A stretch of DNA of 64,000 nt, taken from positions 62,001-126,000 of the forward strand of contig NZ_AADV02000005.1 in NCBI RefSeq assembly GCF_000167195.1, in the 5' to 3' direction. The translations under genes were made by a program, and so were the position numbers. Every line of letters begins with the position of its first letter. The first letter of the stretch is position 1. The notes beneath the pieces are model-generated. The model searched no databases and was not told the DNA's origin. It worked only from the letters and a program-made list of their open reading frames with translations. The stretch is from Crocosphaera watsonii WH 8501 (GTDB lineage: Bacteria > Cyanobacteriota > Cyanobacteriia > Cyanobacteriales > Microcystaceae). Positions 55,830 to 64,000 of this stretch are shown here, in pieces.

Positions 55830-55962
55830 CAGCGGACGAGATAAAATGCTAACTATTTAAGCTTTTCAAGTGTCTCCGTAAGAAGAGTTTGCCGTCTGCT
55901 TTTAGTCTTACGCTACATCGGCTACTCTTAACAACAGTCCAAGTATTTCTTGGGCTGTTTTT
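55830..55962 (+). ncRNA. Possible small RNA ending in a strong terminator
   Basis: AGCAGCGGACG (about 55831) is complementary to CGTCTGCT (about 55892). Another stem-loop, AACAGTCCAAG-TATTT-CTTGGGCTGTT with a run of T, is at 55933-55963. The terminator is convincing. That an independent RNA precedes it is only a possibility; it may equally be the 3' end of the SH3-gene transcript. Confidence 0.3.
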
Positions 55963-55963
55963 C
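55933..55963 (+). terminator. Rho-independent terminator
   Basis: An 11-bp stem (AACAGTCCAAG/CTTGGGCTGTT, one G-T pair) with loop TATTT, followed by TTTTT. It lies downstream of the SH3 protein gene. Confidence 0.75.
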
Positions 55964-56014
55964 CTAAAAATTTTGGTAGTTCAATTATCCATTGATAATT
56001 AGAGACGGGAGAAA

Positions 56015-56326
56015 TTAGGAAGTAAGAAACTTTCTGATTTGATATTCTTCAGCTTCGATCATTGTATAAGGATGATCTTGCATTTCTTGGGCAAACTCTT
56101 CGTCTGTTGCTGCTAAAACAGATAGAGGGATAGCTTTCCATTTTTCACGGGTTTCCCAACGAATGATTAAAGTGATTTCGTCGGGAATATTAGGGGATAT
56201 CCAGACTTCTTTCCCCATAAAACCAGGAAACTGCGCTAAAGTTTTTGTCCATATCTTATTGTCCAACTGAATGAAGATATCCCTAGATTGGGGAGAAACC
56301 CGAAATTTAAGCAACTCGATAACCAT
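56015..56326 (-). CDS. TIGR03792 family protein (ABM-like fold)
   Basis: 103 residues: MVIELLKFRVSPQSRDIFIQ, WTKTLAQFPGFMGKEVWISP, EITLIIRWETREKWKAIPLS and YTMIEAEEYQIRKFL. It matches a small cyanobacterial family with the dimeric alpha+beta barrel of antibiotic-biosynthesis monooxygenases. The biochemical function is unknown. Intact and monocistronic. Confidence 0.75.
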   Translation of the reverse strand: MVIELLKFRVSPQSRDIFIQLDNKIWTKTLAQFPGFMGKEVWISPNIPDEITLIIRWETREKWKAIPLSVLAATDEEFAQEMQDHPYTMIEAEEYQIRKFLTS

Positions 56327-56573
56327 ATTGTAAATTTTTACTGAATTAATACAACAAAATCTTATTTTTACGAGAGAATGAAGATAGGGAGTTAACGAAG
56401 TCAGAAGTCAGAAGTCAGAAGTTCCTCACTACGTTCCGGCACTATCGTACAGAAGTTGTTTTTGAAACAGAGATTTATGCTCCGCTTCAAAAACTATGCG
56501 CCTTAAAAGGCGGGGTTTTAGACCCAACTATTTTCGATAAATAAACTAAGATTATTTCCCCGGGAGTGAGATT
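56327..56573. repeat. Intergenic stretch with GTCAGAA heptamers
   Basis: Three GTCAGAA heptamers in a row at about 56399-56420, then GCCTTAAAAGGCGGGGTTTT (about 56500-56519). I see no gene here. Confidence 0.5.
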
Positions 56574-56687
56574 ATGATTAATACATTTTTATACCCTAAT
56601 AGCATTACTTACTTGATTGTTAAACTCTGTGTTTTATTGGTAGCTGTTTTACTCTATTTTATGTTCACAGCTACCTCCGTCACGTGA
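56574..56687 (+). CDS. Possible small membrane peptide
   Basis: 37 residues from ATG 56574, with GGGAGTGAG in front: MINTFLYPNSITYLIVKLCV then LLVAVLLYFMFTATSVT. A single membrane helix is evident. Such one-helix peptides are common in cyanobacterial thylakoid complexes, but it could also be the truncated start of a gene broken by the TnpB remnant that begins right after it. Confidence 0.35.
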   Translation: MINTFLYPNSITYLIVKLCVLLVAVLLYFMFTATSVT

Positions 56688-56689
56688 TC

Positions 56690-56890
56690 TAATCTGCTAC
56701 ATAAAACTGATACAATGCGACATAATATGACACATTGAGGTTTACTTCCTGCAACAACTGCGAACAGTCGGCGGCAACGGACTTCAATACGCGCCCACAG
56801 GTGGCGCGTCCAGTCCTCCTCTGTCCACAGGAGCTCCACGGTATAGCCTACCGCTTGAGCGCGCTAATACTTTAGCGGCATTTAAGTCTC
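56690..56890 (-). pseudogene. Tail of a TnpB element
   Basis: On the minus strand GAGACTTAAATGCCGC, GCTATACCGTGGAGCTCC and TTCGCAGTTGTTGCAGGAAG align with the tail of the TnpB fragment at 41205-41338 ([10 protein letters not shown]..., then FAVVAGSK...QC). No long frame is left. The remnant directly abuts, and supplies, the stop of gcvH. Confidence 0.65.
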
Positions 56891-57280
56891 TTCCCCTTCA
56901 ACCAAAGCACGATAGTCTTGAGCAGACATGGTATCTTCTGATTCGTCATCGAGGTTTTCAATACGGACTTTTAATAACCATCCATCACCGTAGGGATCAT
57001 CAGCGATCGCCTCGGGGCTTTCAATCATTTCTTCATTGCGATCAACCACGGTTCCTGAAACGGGGGGATAAAGGTCTTCTGCTGCCTTAACCGACTCAAT
57101 AGAACCAAAGCTAGTTCCTAATTCTAAGGAGTCCCCTACTTCGGGTAACTCTAAAAAGACGAGATCCCCTAATTGCTCGATCGCATAAGAACTAATGCCA
57201 ATAGTGGCAATTTCTCCATCTAAACGGATGTACTCGTGGGTATCCAAATATTTTAAATCTTCAGGAAATTCTAGATCCAT
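56882..57280 (-). CDS. gcvH: Glycine cleavage system H protein
   Basis: 132 residues. The lipoyl-carrying protein shuttles the aminomethyl group between the P, T and L proteins of glycine decarboxylase, important in photorespiration. The lipoylated Lys is in [18 protein letters not shown]-terminal [20 protein letters not shown] and C-terminal [13 protein letters not shown] are typical. The last codons (GAG ACT TAA) merge with the TnpB remnant. The group II intron ends about 52 bp upstream of the ATG. Confidence 0.93.
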   Translation of the reverse strand: MDLEFPEDLKYLDTHEYIRLDGEIATIGISSYAIEQLGDLVFLELPEVGDSLELGTSFGSIESVKAAEDLYPPVSGTVVDRNEEMIESPEAIADDPYGDGWLLKVRIENLDDESEDTMSAQDYRALVEGEET

Positions 57281-57374
57281 GACCTATCCTCAAAGTTAGC
57301 ATAAATTTTTTTTGCTTTGATGACCATCAAAATTAGGGGTCGAAAAGGAAGTCACCTTCCTCTCCTCCCATTCC

Positions 57375-57408
57375 GAACCGTGCGTGAGACTTTCACCTCA
57401 CACGGCTC
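57375..57408 (-). ncRNA. Group II intron domain V
   Basis: The 34-nt hairpin starts GAGCCGTGTGAGGTGAAAGT and ends CTCACGCACGGTTC. It has the catalytic AGC near its base, a two-nucleotide bulge and a GAAA loop, the standard form of domain V. Confidence 0.9.
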
Positions 57409-57415
57409 TCGGCAA

Positions 57416-59200
57416 TTAGTCCCTTGTCATAGGTACTGTTAACATATCGTCTTTCCATTCATAGCCATTGTCTAGCCAATCATAGAGGTAGTCATTTTTG
57501 CTTTTGACATCATGACAGTGACGATGTAGAGCTTGTAGATTGTTGTACGTATCCTTTCCACCTTTCGATTTAGGGATAATGTGGTCAACTTCTATCAAGT
57601 CATCAGGTGTAAAGTGTTGCTTGCATTGGGGGCATCTACCTTTTTGTTTCTTTAAGAGTTTTGAAACGCTAGTTGGTGTTCCAGTGTAGTTACCCCGTCT
57701 TTTACTCCAATAAGACCAGTTTCCGTCGTAATACGATGCTTCGGGCTTGACCAATTGATGTCTCATAATTTTCGTTTCGGCATGGTAGTAGAGGCTGATT
57801 TCTTTTGTTTGAAATGTCCAGTGTCCATGCTTTCCGTATGTGAAATATTTACTGAGAGCATTAATCAATGGTGCATTTCCCTTTTTCCTGCTGGCTGTCC
57901 AAGCTCTGAGCATATTCCATAATATGTTATCTTCAGATGAAAACGTTTCCTTACTGCAAACAGTTCGGTAGTAGTTGCACCATCCTTTGATTATGGGGTT
58001 TAATCTTGCGATTAATGCTGTTTGCGAGGATTTCTTATTGGTTTTGATAACCTCTTTGATTTCCTCGTGATGAGCTAGTATTTTCTTCTTGCTGGGTTTG
58101 ATTAGAGTTTTGAATCCAAGGTTTTTCTTCCATCCTGTTTTGGCAGAGTGGTGTTTCCCAGTAGGGTATGACCTGATGTTGAATCCAAGGAAGTCGAATC
58201 CTGCTTCTTCCATCTTTCCATTAACTTTTACATCCTTTAAGGTGTGGCAGATTCTGGTTTTAGATGGCTTGATTTCAAGTCCGACTTGTTCTAACCACTG
58301 TGCAATCAGTTCTTTACATTGTAGAATAACGTCGTAGTCCTCATGGAGAACTACGAAATAATCAGCGTATCGGATGATTCTGGGTTTATAATCCCAGTTT
58401 GTACTTCCATCTTTCCTACGTTTTGTACGGGGAAAGTGGTTTACTATATCATCTATCATACCGTGTAGTGCAATATTAGCCAATAACGGACTTATTACAC
58501 CCCCTTGAGGTGTTCCTGATTCGGTTTCCTCAAATACGCCTTTGTCTAATACACCACATTTCAACCATTGTTTGATGATTCTTTTGATGTTGTATGAGCA
58601 ATCTACTTTGGACAGTAGGTGGTCATGGTTAATCTTGTCGAAGCATTTTGCAATGTCGGCATCTAGGACATATTTTGCCTTAGAGTTTATGACTGTATAT
58701 ATTCTCTCTATTGCGTCATGTGCGCTTCTGCCTGGGCGAAAACCATAAGATGTTCCCTCGAATTGGGCTTCCCAGTATGGCTCTAGGGCTGATTTAACCA
58801 AGGCTTGCATTACTCTATCTTTCATGGTTGGTATTCCCAATCCACGTTTTTCCTCTCTTCCAGGTTTAGGAATCCAAACCCGTCTGAGTGCCTTGGCTTT
58901 GTAACCTTTTAACCTTAGTTCGTTAACTAGCTTTAGTCTTTGGTTAGGTCGTAATGACTTTTTCCCATCAACTCCAGCAGTTTTCTTACCTTGGTTGTCT
59001 TGGGTCACTTTGCGGATGGCTAAGAGCTTTGCGTAATGTGACTTTAACAGTAACTTCTGAAGCTGTTTAGCTTTGACTTTATTACCTGATTTAACAGCTT
59101 GAAATATTCTGGTTTGAAGCTTGAACACTTTTCTCTGAACTTTTGCCCAGTTGATTGTGTTCCATTCTGGCGTAGTCTTGGTTATACTCGCATTCGACAT
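57416..59200 (-). CDS. ltrA: Group II intron reverse transcriptase/maturase, YADD changed to YADY
   Basis: 594 residues. RT domains run from about 60 to 330: KRGLGIPTMKDRVMQALVKS, DADIAKCFDKINHDHLL (first catalytic Asp) and GTPQGGVISPLLANI. The active-site YADD reads Tyr-Ala-Asp-Tyr (IIRYADYFVVLHED, residues 278-281), so the second catalytic Asp is lost, probably by one G-to-T change. Thumb/maturase domain X follows (LIARLNPIIKGWCNYY). A C-terminal HNH endonuclease domain has CPQC, VDHIIPKSKGG and HRHCHD. Splicing help may survive; reverse transcription should not. Confidence 0.9.
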   Translation of the reverse strand: MSNASITKTTPEWNTINWAKVQRKVFKLQTRIFQAVKSGNKVKAKQLQKLLLKSHYAKLLAIRKVTQDNQGKKTAGVDGKKSLRPNQRLKLVNELRLKGYKAKALRRVWIPKPGREEKRGLGIPTMKDRVMQALVKSALEPYWEAQFEGTSYGFRPGRSAHDAIERIYTVINSKAKYVLDADIAKCFDKINHDHLLSKVDCSYNIKRIIKQWLKCGVLDKGVFEETESGTPQGGVISPLLANIALHGMIDDIVNHFPRTKRRKDGSTNWDYKPRIIRYADYFVVLHEDYDVILQCKELIAQWLEQVGLEIKPSKTRICHTLKDVKVNGKMEEAGFDFLGFNIRSYPTGKHHSAKTGWKKNLGFKTLIKPSKKKILAHHEEIKEVIKTNKKSSQTALIARLNPIIKGWCNYYRTVCSKETFSSEDNILWNMLRAWTASRKKGNAPLINALSKYFTYGKHGHWTFQTKEISLYYHAETKIMRHQLVKPEASYYDGNWSYWSKRRGNYTGTPTSVSKLLKKQKGRCPQCKQHFTPDDLIEVDHIIPKSKGGKDTYNNLQALHRHCHDVKSKNDYLYDWLDNGYEWKDDMLTVPMTRD

Positions 59201-59979
59201 ATTTACCTCTAGTAGAGACTATTTCTTCTAATTAACCAGCAATACGTCAGCTTATCCATACTCATTACAAGTAGGCATTTGCTTCTTATTGCTTCTCACA
59301 TCCATGACCCTTGCGCTTAAGTTTGTCACTACTTACATCATCGACCTGATGGTAAGAGCAGTCATGGACTTAATTCGTTCCGTTGGTTTGGGTATATCGA
59401 TTTTAGGTTTCATCTTTCCCCCAAGTTACTTTTAGGAATCTGTGTGGATAGCATAGGCAGACTTCCACTTTTCACTTTGTTCTTTCGAACGCAGCCTGTC
59501 AAACAGATTTGGCTACTTGCTTATTTTTTGAGGGTTCAAGTCGATGATTCAACGTAATGTTTAACCATAATCGATTGACTCGGGAAACGGCTTATCATGC
59601 TGTTTCATGACGGGCTTCCCTTTTAACCCTGCTTCCATCCTGAATTTACTAAGTCCAAAACGGAGGGTTATGTCGTTCCTCTCAGGATTGCTCCCTTGAT
59701 TCCGAGTGTGGCTCCTTTAGCCAACAAACCAACAGTTATTCTGTTATACAGGTACAGAACGAGCTACACGCTTGTACTTAGTACAGGCTTTCTAGCTCAA
59801 CGAATCACACGCCTATGTCTAGCATAAGCCCCAATTAGTTCCTTGAAAAGTAGCCTAACCAATTTATTTTTTCCATCTTTGGCGAGGTTCCCTGGAATAT
59901 TTGCTTAAAATTTCCTAAAAAACATATCCCTCTGCCAAAAATACCGATTCAATAGAGGTGAATATAATCAACTAGCTTT

Positions 59980-60324
59980 ATGCACGAACTGGGTATTACT
60001 CAAAATATTGTGGCTATCGTCTGCGAGCAAGCTAAAGGCGCATCAGTTACCCGTGTTACTTTAGAAATCGGTAAACTGTCAGCTATTATGCCCGATGCTA
60101 TTCGCTTTTGTTTTGATATTTGTTGTCAAGATACAATTTTAGAAGGAGCAACCTTACAAATTATTGAAACAGAAGGCAGGGGCAAATGTCGTCGTTGTGG
60201 ACATGAAATTAATTTATCTCAACCCTTTGGACAATGCGATCGCTGCCATAGTTTTGAACTAGATATTATTCAAGGACAAGAATTACAAATTAAAGAAATG
60301 GAGGTGGAAGAATTATGTGCGTAA
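59980..60324 (+). CDS. hypA: Hydrogenase maturation nickel metallochaperone HypA
   Basis: 114 residues. The N-terminal MHELGI binds nickel (His2), and a zinc site of two CxxC pairs (CRRC and CDRC) is in the C-terminal half. HypA works with HypB to insert Ni into NiFe hydrogenase. It overlaps the start of hypB by 10 bp. It is divergent from gcvH, with the group II intron in between. Confidence 0.93.
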   Translation: MHELGITQNIVAIVCEQAKGASVTRVTLEIGKLSAIMPDAIRFCFDICCQDTILEGATLQIIETEGRGKCRRCGHEINLSQPFGQCDRCHSFELDIIQGQELQIKEMEVEELCA

Positions 60325-61148
60325 CCTGCGGTTGTTCTGAGGGTAATGATGTCACTATGACCAATATTGAAACAGGAAAAACCACCGAGATCAATGGTCA
60401 TCATATCCATACCTTAGCCGATGGAACGGTTATTACTCATTCCCACGATGATCATCATAACCATAATGAGTCGTCAGAAATTCATGCTAAAATGCACGGC
60501 ACTACAGTAACTTTAGAAGAAAAGATCCTGCAAAAAAATGACTTAATCGCTGCTGAAAATAGAGGTTATTTTAAAGGTCGGAATATTTTAGCCTTAAACT
60601 TAGTGAGTTCACCTGGTTCCGGCAAAACCACCCTATTAACACGGACTATTAATGATCTCAAAGGGAAACTAAAAATTAATGTTATTGAAGGGGATCAAGA
60701 AACAGCTAACGATGCACAAAGGATTAAAGAGACAGGGTGTAAAGTCGTCCAAATTAACACGGGAACCGGTTGCCATTTAGAAGCAGAAATGGTGAAAAAA
60801 GGCTATACAGAATTAACCCCCGAATCAGACTCAATTTTGATGATTGAAAATGTGGGTAATTTGGTTTGTCCTGCGTTATTTGATCTGGGAGAAGCAGGGA
60901 AAGTAGCTATTCTTTCTGTGACAGAAGGAGAAGATAAACCCATCAAATATCCCCATATGTTTCGGGAAAGCAAGGTAATGATTTTAAATAAAATTGATCT
61001 CTTACCCTATGTTTCTTTTAATGTAGAGAAATCCCTCGAATACGCCCGAAAAGTTAACCCATACTTAGAAATATTCCAAGTCTCTTCTGTGACGGGAGAA
61101 GGGTTATCCTCCTGGTATCATTGGCTAGAAAATCAGTTGATTTATTAG
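60315..61148 (+). CDS. hypB: Hydrogenase maturation GTPase HypB
   Basis: 277 residues. The N-terminus has CVTCGCSEGND (high-affinity nickel site) and a His-rich segment (HSHDDHHNHNESSEIH). The GTPase domain has the P-loop SPGSGKTTLLTR, the metal-site region INTGTGCHLEAEMV and the NKIDLLPY motif for guanine. It is translationally coupled to hypA. The partner hydrogenase genes are outside the window. Confidence 0.95.
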   Translation: MCVTCGCSEGNDVTMTNIETGKTTEINGHHIHTLADGTVITHSHDDHHNHNESSEIHAKMHGTTVTLEEKILQKNDLIAAENRGYFKGRNILALNLVSSPGSGKTTLLTRTINDLKGKLKINVIEGDQETANDAQRIKETGCKVVQINTGTGCHLEAEMVKKGYTELTPESDSILMIENVGNLVCPALFDLGEAGKVAILSVTEGEDKPIKYPHMFRESKVMILNKIDLLPYVSFNVEKSLEYARKVNPYLEIFQVSSVTGEGLSSWYHWLENQLIY

Positions 61149-61369
61149 TTTTCATTCATCCCCACCGAACATATCAGTGTTTTTTTGGGAATTTATTAGG
61201 TGGGGACTTCTGCAAATAATTTTCTTCAATTGACTGATAAAACGAAAATTTTCGGGTAGAATTAAACTGTGGATTGCTAGTGGTGGGAGCGTTAGGATTA
61301 TCTAAAAAATCTATGAATAAATCCAATGGTAAATATTGAAGTCATCACCGTTGCAAAAATAACTGTTTT

Positions 61370-62266
61370 ATGCTAAAGAAGTTGTCTTTAAACTCAATCA
61401 AGATTAGTTTAGGACTGTTAGTCTGTCTTAATGCTCTTGATTGTCTAACCCCACCAAGCCAAGGGGCTACCCTGCGCTTACTTCTGGGAACAACACAGAG
61501 CCTCAACATAAGAGAAATAACAACCCTAGACTTTCTAGACCCCGATATTCTCGCTCTATTGATCCCTCCCCAAGAAGGAGTAGCAAGCCTTGACGATCCC
61601 TTTGCCCCAGAGGCAACTGTTCTACAAGCTTTGTCAGATCCAAAAAGCATATCTATAGATTCTATAGTTGCTTCCCTTAGTCAGATCAACCTATACCTAA
61701 ATAGAGACGATATAATCGTAGAAGAAGTTCCTATCTTGCCACAAGTGGCTGCGTCCGATATTTATAAGGACATCTATGATTTTGGCACTACTACAGCATC
61801 GGAACTGAGTAATCCTCTAAGTGTTGGGGTATTACCGTCCCCAGAAGCCCCTCCTACCCCAAGAGGTGGAGCAACAACCACAAGAACCGGAGCCTTAGGA
61901 GTTCCCGGCCTCAACACAAATCAGCCCCGCTTACCCCGTTTTGGGGGACCGGTAGCTATTATCGGGGGTCCGTCTGAGGATTTTGTCGTTCCCTTGCGTC
62001 AAGTGACCTTACCTTCAGCTAATCCCGTGCAAGCTGGTAGTTGGGGAGATGCTGAACTAGATGTGTTTTTTGCCTCTCTACCCGAAAAAGAAGTGGTGGA
62101 TATTGATATCTTCATGAGAACAGTGTATCGAACCAGTGTCTCTGATATGGTCAAACAAATTGATGCTAGTTTGGATTTAACCATTGATACTGATTTCAAC
62201 TCCATGCCAGCGGAGGTTTTCCCCAGGAATGCTATGCCCTCTGGAGAATTTAATCGAACTCCTTAA
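61370..62266 (+). CDS. Secreted protein of unknown family
   Basis: 298 residues. Signal peptide LNSIKISLGLLVCLNALDCL, then ATLRLLLGTTQSLNIREITT. The middle is Pro/Gly/Thr-rich (SPEAPPTPRGGATTTRTG), and the C-terminal third is acidic and helical (ELDVFFASLPEKEVVDIDIF). It may be periplasmic or part of the cell surface. It lies 14 bp before the FIST gene, which could make them one transcript. Confidence 0.6.
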   Translation: MLKKLSLNSIKISLGLLVCLNALDCLTPPSQGATLRLLLGTTQSLNIREITTLDFLDPDILALLIPPQEGVASLDDPFAPEATVLQALSDPKSISIDSIVASLSQINLYLNRDDIIVEEVPILPQVAASDIYKDIYDFGTTTASELSNPLSVGVLPSPEAPPTPRGGATTTRTGALGVPGLNTNQPRLPRFGGPVAIIGGPSEDFVVPLRQVTLPSANPVQAGSWGDAELDVFFASLPEKEVVDIDIFMRTVYRTSVSDMVKQIDASLDLTIDTDFNSMPAEVFPRNAMPSGEFNRTP

Positions 62267-62280
62267 TTGCTCAAAAACGA

Positions 62281-63501
62281 ATGTTCTGGACTAACGCCCT
62301 CTCAACTCAACCTTCTTTAGAAACTGCTGTGACAGAAGTGAGTCAAACGATTCTTAGTCGTTTGTCGAGTCCTGCTGATGTGGGCATTTTCTGGATTTCA
62401 TCGGCTTATGCCAGTGATTATTCACGATTAATTCCCTTAATCTTGGAAAAATTTCCCCTACCCATATTGATCGGTTGTGGTGGTGCCGGAATTATTGGGC
62501 AAAATGAGAACAAAGAAAGCTCTGAGATAGAAAACAATCCGGCTTTGAGTTTAACAGTTGGTTGTTTACCCAATGTCAAGATCAACCCTTTTTTTCTCAA
62601 CCCTGAGAGTTTACCAGATTTAGACAGTTCCCCCGAAATTTGGCAAGAATTAATGGGAGTTTCTCCCCAAGAACAACCCAATTTTATTTTATTGTCCGAC
62701 CCCTTCTCCACTCCCATTAACGACTTACTGGCAGGTTTAGATTTTGCCTATCCTCAATCGGTTAAAGTCGGAGGATTAAGTAGTAGCAATTTGATGGGGG
62801 TTCCAGGAACCGTATTTTATCATCAAGCAGATGATCCCCAAAGTGGGTTTTATCATCAGGGAACCGTAGGGCTGGCCTTGAGTGGTAATATTGCCATCGA
62901 TACCATTGTCGCCCAAGGATGTCGTCCTATCGGTGAACCCTATCAAGTGGTTAAAGGACAACGAAATATTATTTTAGAATTGTCCCAAGACGGGGAAACG
63001 AAATCTCCCCTGGAATGGTTGCGACAGTTGATGGAAGGTTTAAACGACTCGGATCGTAGTCTGGCTCAACATTCCCTATTTGTAGGAGTGGTTAGAGATG
63101 AATTTAAACAAGAATTACAACCAGGAGATTTTTTAATCCGCAATTTCTTGGGGGTCGATCCACAGTTGGGCGCTATCTCTATCGGCGATCGCGTTCGACC
63201 CGGCCAAAGATTACAATTTCATCTACGGGATGCTCAAACCTCTGCCGATGACTTAGATACCCTACTCAAACAGTCTAACCCACCAACTCCCATTCAAGGT
63301 GCGTTGATGTTTTCTTGTCTGGGAAGGGGACAAACCTTATACCAAATACCAAATTTTGACTCTCAGTTATTAGCTAATTATTTTCCTGGGGTTCCCATAG
63401 GAGGATTTTTCTGCAATGGTGAAATTGGCCCCGTAGGAAAGGAAACTTTTCTACACGGTTATACTTCTGTAATCGCCCTACTACGACAATTAAGGATTTA
63501 A
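62281..63501 (+). CDS. FIST domain sensor protein
   Basis: 406 residues with the FIST N (about 30-215) and FIST C (about 225-380) architecture: SSPADVGIFWISSAYASDYS, PILIGCGGAGIIGQ, VKVGGLSSSNLMGVPGTVFY and GVPIGGFFCNGEIGPVGKET. FIST domains are thought to sense small ligands, perhaps amino acids, and are often found with signalling kinases. The stop TAA at 63499-63501 overlaps the start of the GAF-type gene by one base, a typical coupled pair. Confidence 0.88.
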   Translation: MFWTNALSTQPSLETAVTEVSQTILSRLSSPADVGIFWISSAYASDYSRLIPLILEKFPLPILIGCGGAGIIGQNENKESSEIENNPALSLTVGCLPNVKINPFFLNPESLPDLDSSPEIWQELMGVSPQEQPNFILLSDPFSTPINDLLAGLDFAYPQSVKVGGLSSSNLMGVPGTVFYHQADDPQSGFYHQGTVGLALSGNIAIDTIVAQGCRPIGEPYQVVKGQRNIILELSQDGETKSPLEWLRQLMEGLNDSDRSLAQHSLFVGVVRDEFKQELQPGDFLIRNFLGVDPQLGAISIGDRVRPGQRLQFHLRDAQTSADDLDTLLKQSNPPTPIQGALMFSCLGRGQTLYQIPNFDSQLLANYFPGVPIGGFFCNGEIGPVGKETFLHGYTSVIALLRQLRI

Positions 63502-63984
63502 TGGAACCTCTTGATTCTACTTCTTTAGAAGTAGGTTTACGGACAATTATTAATCAATTGGGACATCTTTTAGACGTTGATTACTGCGTTTTTAGTCCAT
63601 TTAATTCTCATTATTCAATCAATAAAAGTATTTTTTATAATAAAAAAAAGAGAAAAATGATAATCAATTAGCTTTGTTAGAACAGACAATTGTTCCTATT
63701 CAGAAGATAGAAATAATTAACTGTATAAAAAAATATAGTTTTGCAGAAAAGCCCAGAGAAAAAGCATATCAACTGACGAAAATTGGAGCCTCTTTATTAA
63801 TTCCTCTCACCTTAGAAAATAATTTTATTGCTGTGGTTGGATTACACCGTAATTGTGATTTTTACCATTGGCAAAAACAAGAAATTGCTATTACCAAAAT
63901 GGTAGTAGAACAAATAAAATTAGCTATTTCCCAAGCCCAAGCCTACCAACAAGTAAGAGCATTAGCCCAGAGAGAAGCCTTAAT
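63501..63984 (+). pseudogene. GAF-domain signalling protein, frameshifted and cut by IS
   Basis: ATG 63501 starts EPLDSTSLEVGLRTIINQLG, HLLDVDYCVFSPFN and so on, a GAF-type beginning. At an A8 run (63642-63649) one base is missing, and the sequence continues in the other frame as NDNQLALLEQTIVPIQKIEI and GASLLIPLTLENNFIAVVGL to QQVRALAQREALI. The IS5-like end at 63985 then takes over. The complete gene was probably a GAF-containing histidine kinase coupled to the FIST protein. Confidence 0.7.
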
Positions 63985-64000
63985 TAGGGTTTGCTGAATA
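63985..64000 (+). mobile_element. End of a second IS5/IS1182-like copy
   Basis: TAGGGTTTGCTGAATA is the same as the complement of the right end of the element at 14863-16552. The rest lies beyond the window. Confidence 0.75.

Larger units (their letters stand above)
57332..59810 (-). mobile_element. Group II intron (bacterial, ORF in domain IV)
   Basis: The 5' end reads GTGTG at 59810-59806 on the minus strand. The last seven exon bases, CATAGGC (59817-59811), are the exact complement of GCCTATG at 59458-59452, about 350 nt into the intron, as expected for IBS1-EBS1. Domain V is at 57408-57375 and domain VI with the 3' end is near 57332. Length about 2.48 kb. It lies in the space between hypA and gcvH, in the sense direction of gcvH. 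Confidence 0.8.

Noticed and set aside
56654-56839. 61-residue minus-strand ORF
   Set aside because: It is a chance frame in the tail of a TnpB element; the true TnpB frame runs differently and is broken.

Overview
The window looks like chromosome of a unicellular, probably marine and nitrogen-fixing cyanobacterium close to Crocosphaera/Cyanothece. The base composition is AT-rich. Many HIP1-type GCGATCGC octamers are present. Genes specific to or typical of cyanobacteria occur: raf1 (RuBisCO assembly), ndhS, an MgdA-like glucolipid synthase, a TIGR03792 protein, DUF1517, DUF29 and DUF4336 proteins, Uma2 proteins and PEP-CTERM proteins. The IS load and number of broken genes are very high, which fits Crocosphaera watsonii-like genomes; the species call is inference.

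Layout: 1-4.3 kb is a mosaic of partial genes and three stacked IS elements (IS630, an IS66 fragment, IS1634). 4.3-6.4 kb holds a truncated secreted-protein gene and an IS200/IS605-type TnpB element. 6.4-14.9 kb carries raf1, a chimeric glycosyltransferase/PPC-cadherin ORF, a DUF4336 gene, a small secreted protein, a copper P-type ATPase and a clipped HicB. After an IS5-like element come a broken DUF29 gene, tRNA-Pro(CGG) and the fatty-acid/phospholipid genes plsX, fabH and fabD. plsX and fabH are separated by an ORF-less IS200/IS605 remnant that appears to encode a highly structured RNA on the minus strand. 21-25.4 kb has map, a GNAT acetyltransferase, a CbpA-like DnaJ and a transglutaminase-like protein. 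25.9-28.6 kb is a tandem triplication of PEP-CTERM proteins, each with the same palindromic upstream module, followed by two Uma2 genes and a HicB-like antitoxin.

30.3-37.8 kb is the most interesting accessory stretch. It has the C-terminal remnant of a NACHT NTPase, an IS701-like element, a TPR-CHAT protease with its catalytic His and Cys intact, a small acidic protein, and a membrane protein with a CorA-like layout (coiled coil, TM, YG.., TM). This may be a fragmenting or undescribed conflict (immunity) system. yqeK, a clipped secreted protein, an ISAzo13 element and two gene fragments follow, then hemE.

42.7-46.3 kb has a truncated IS1380 and an intact IS66 joined to half a glycosyltransferase. 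46.8-52.6 kb has a frameshifted polysaccharide-type gene, ndhS with a HAS-barrel gene, a histidine kinase with a degenerate ATPase domain, the MgdA-like glycosyltransferase and an ADP-ribosylglycohydrolase-like gene. A second IS1380 truncates a DUF1517 gene. 55.4-64 kb has an SH3 secreted protein, gcvH, a group II intron whose RT motif is YADY, hypA-hypB, a secreted protein, a FIST sensor and a broken GAF protein cut by another IS5-like copy at the window edge.

Two themes run through the window. First, several IS copies (IS630, IS1634, IS701-like, IS66, IS1380-B) have left and right flanks from different genes, as expected after IS-mediated deletion or recombination rather than simple insertion. 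Second, genes are broken by isolated nonsense codons or by one-base indels in A/T runs. The nonsense codons look like real decay; the homopolymer indels could be real or sequencing error.
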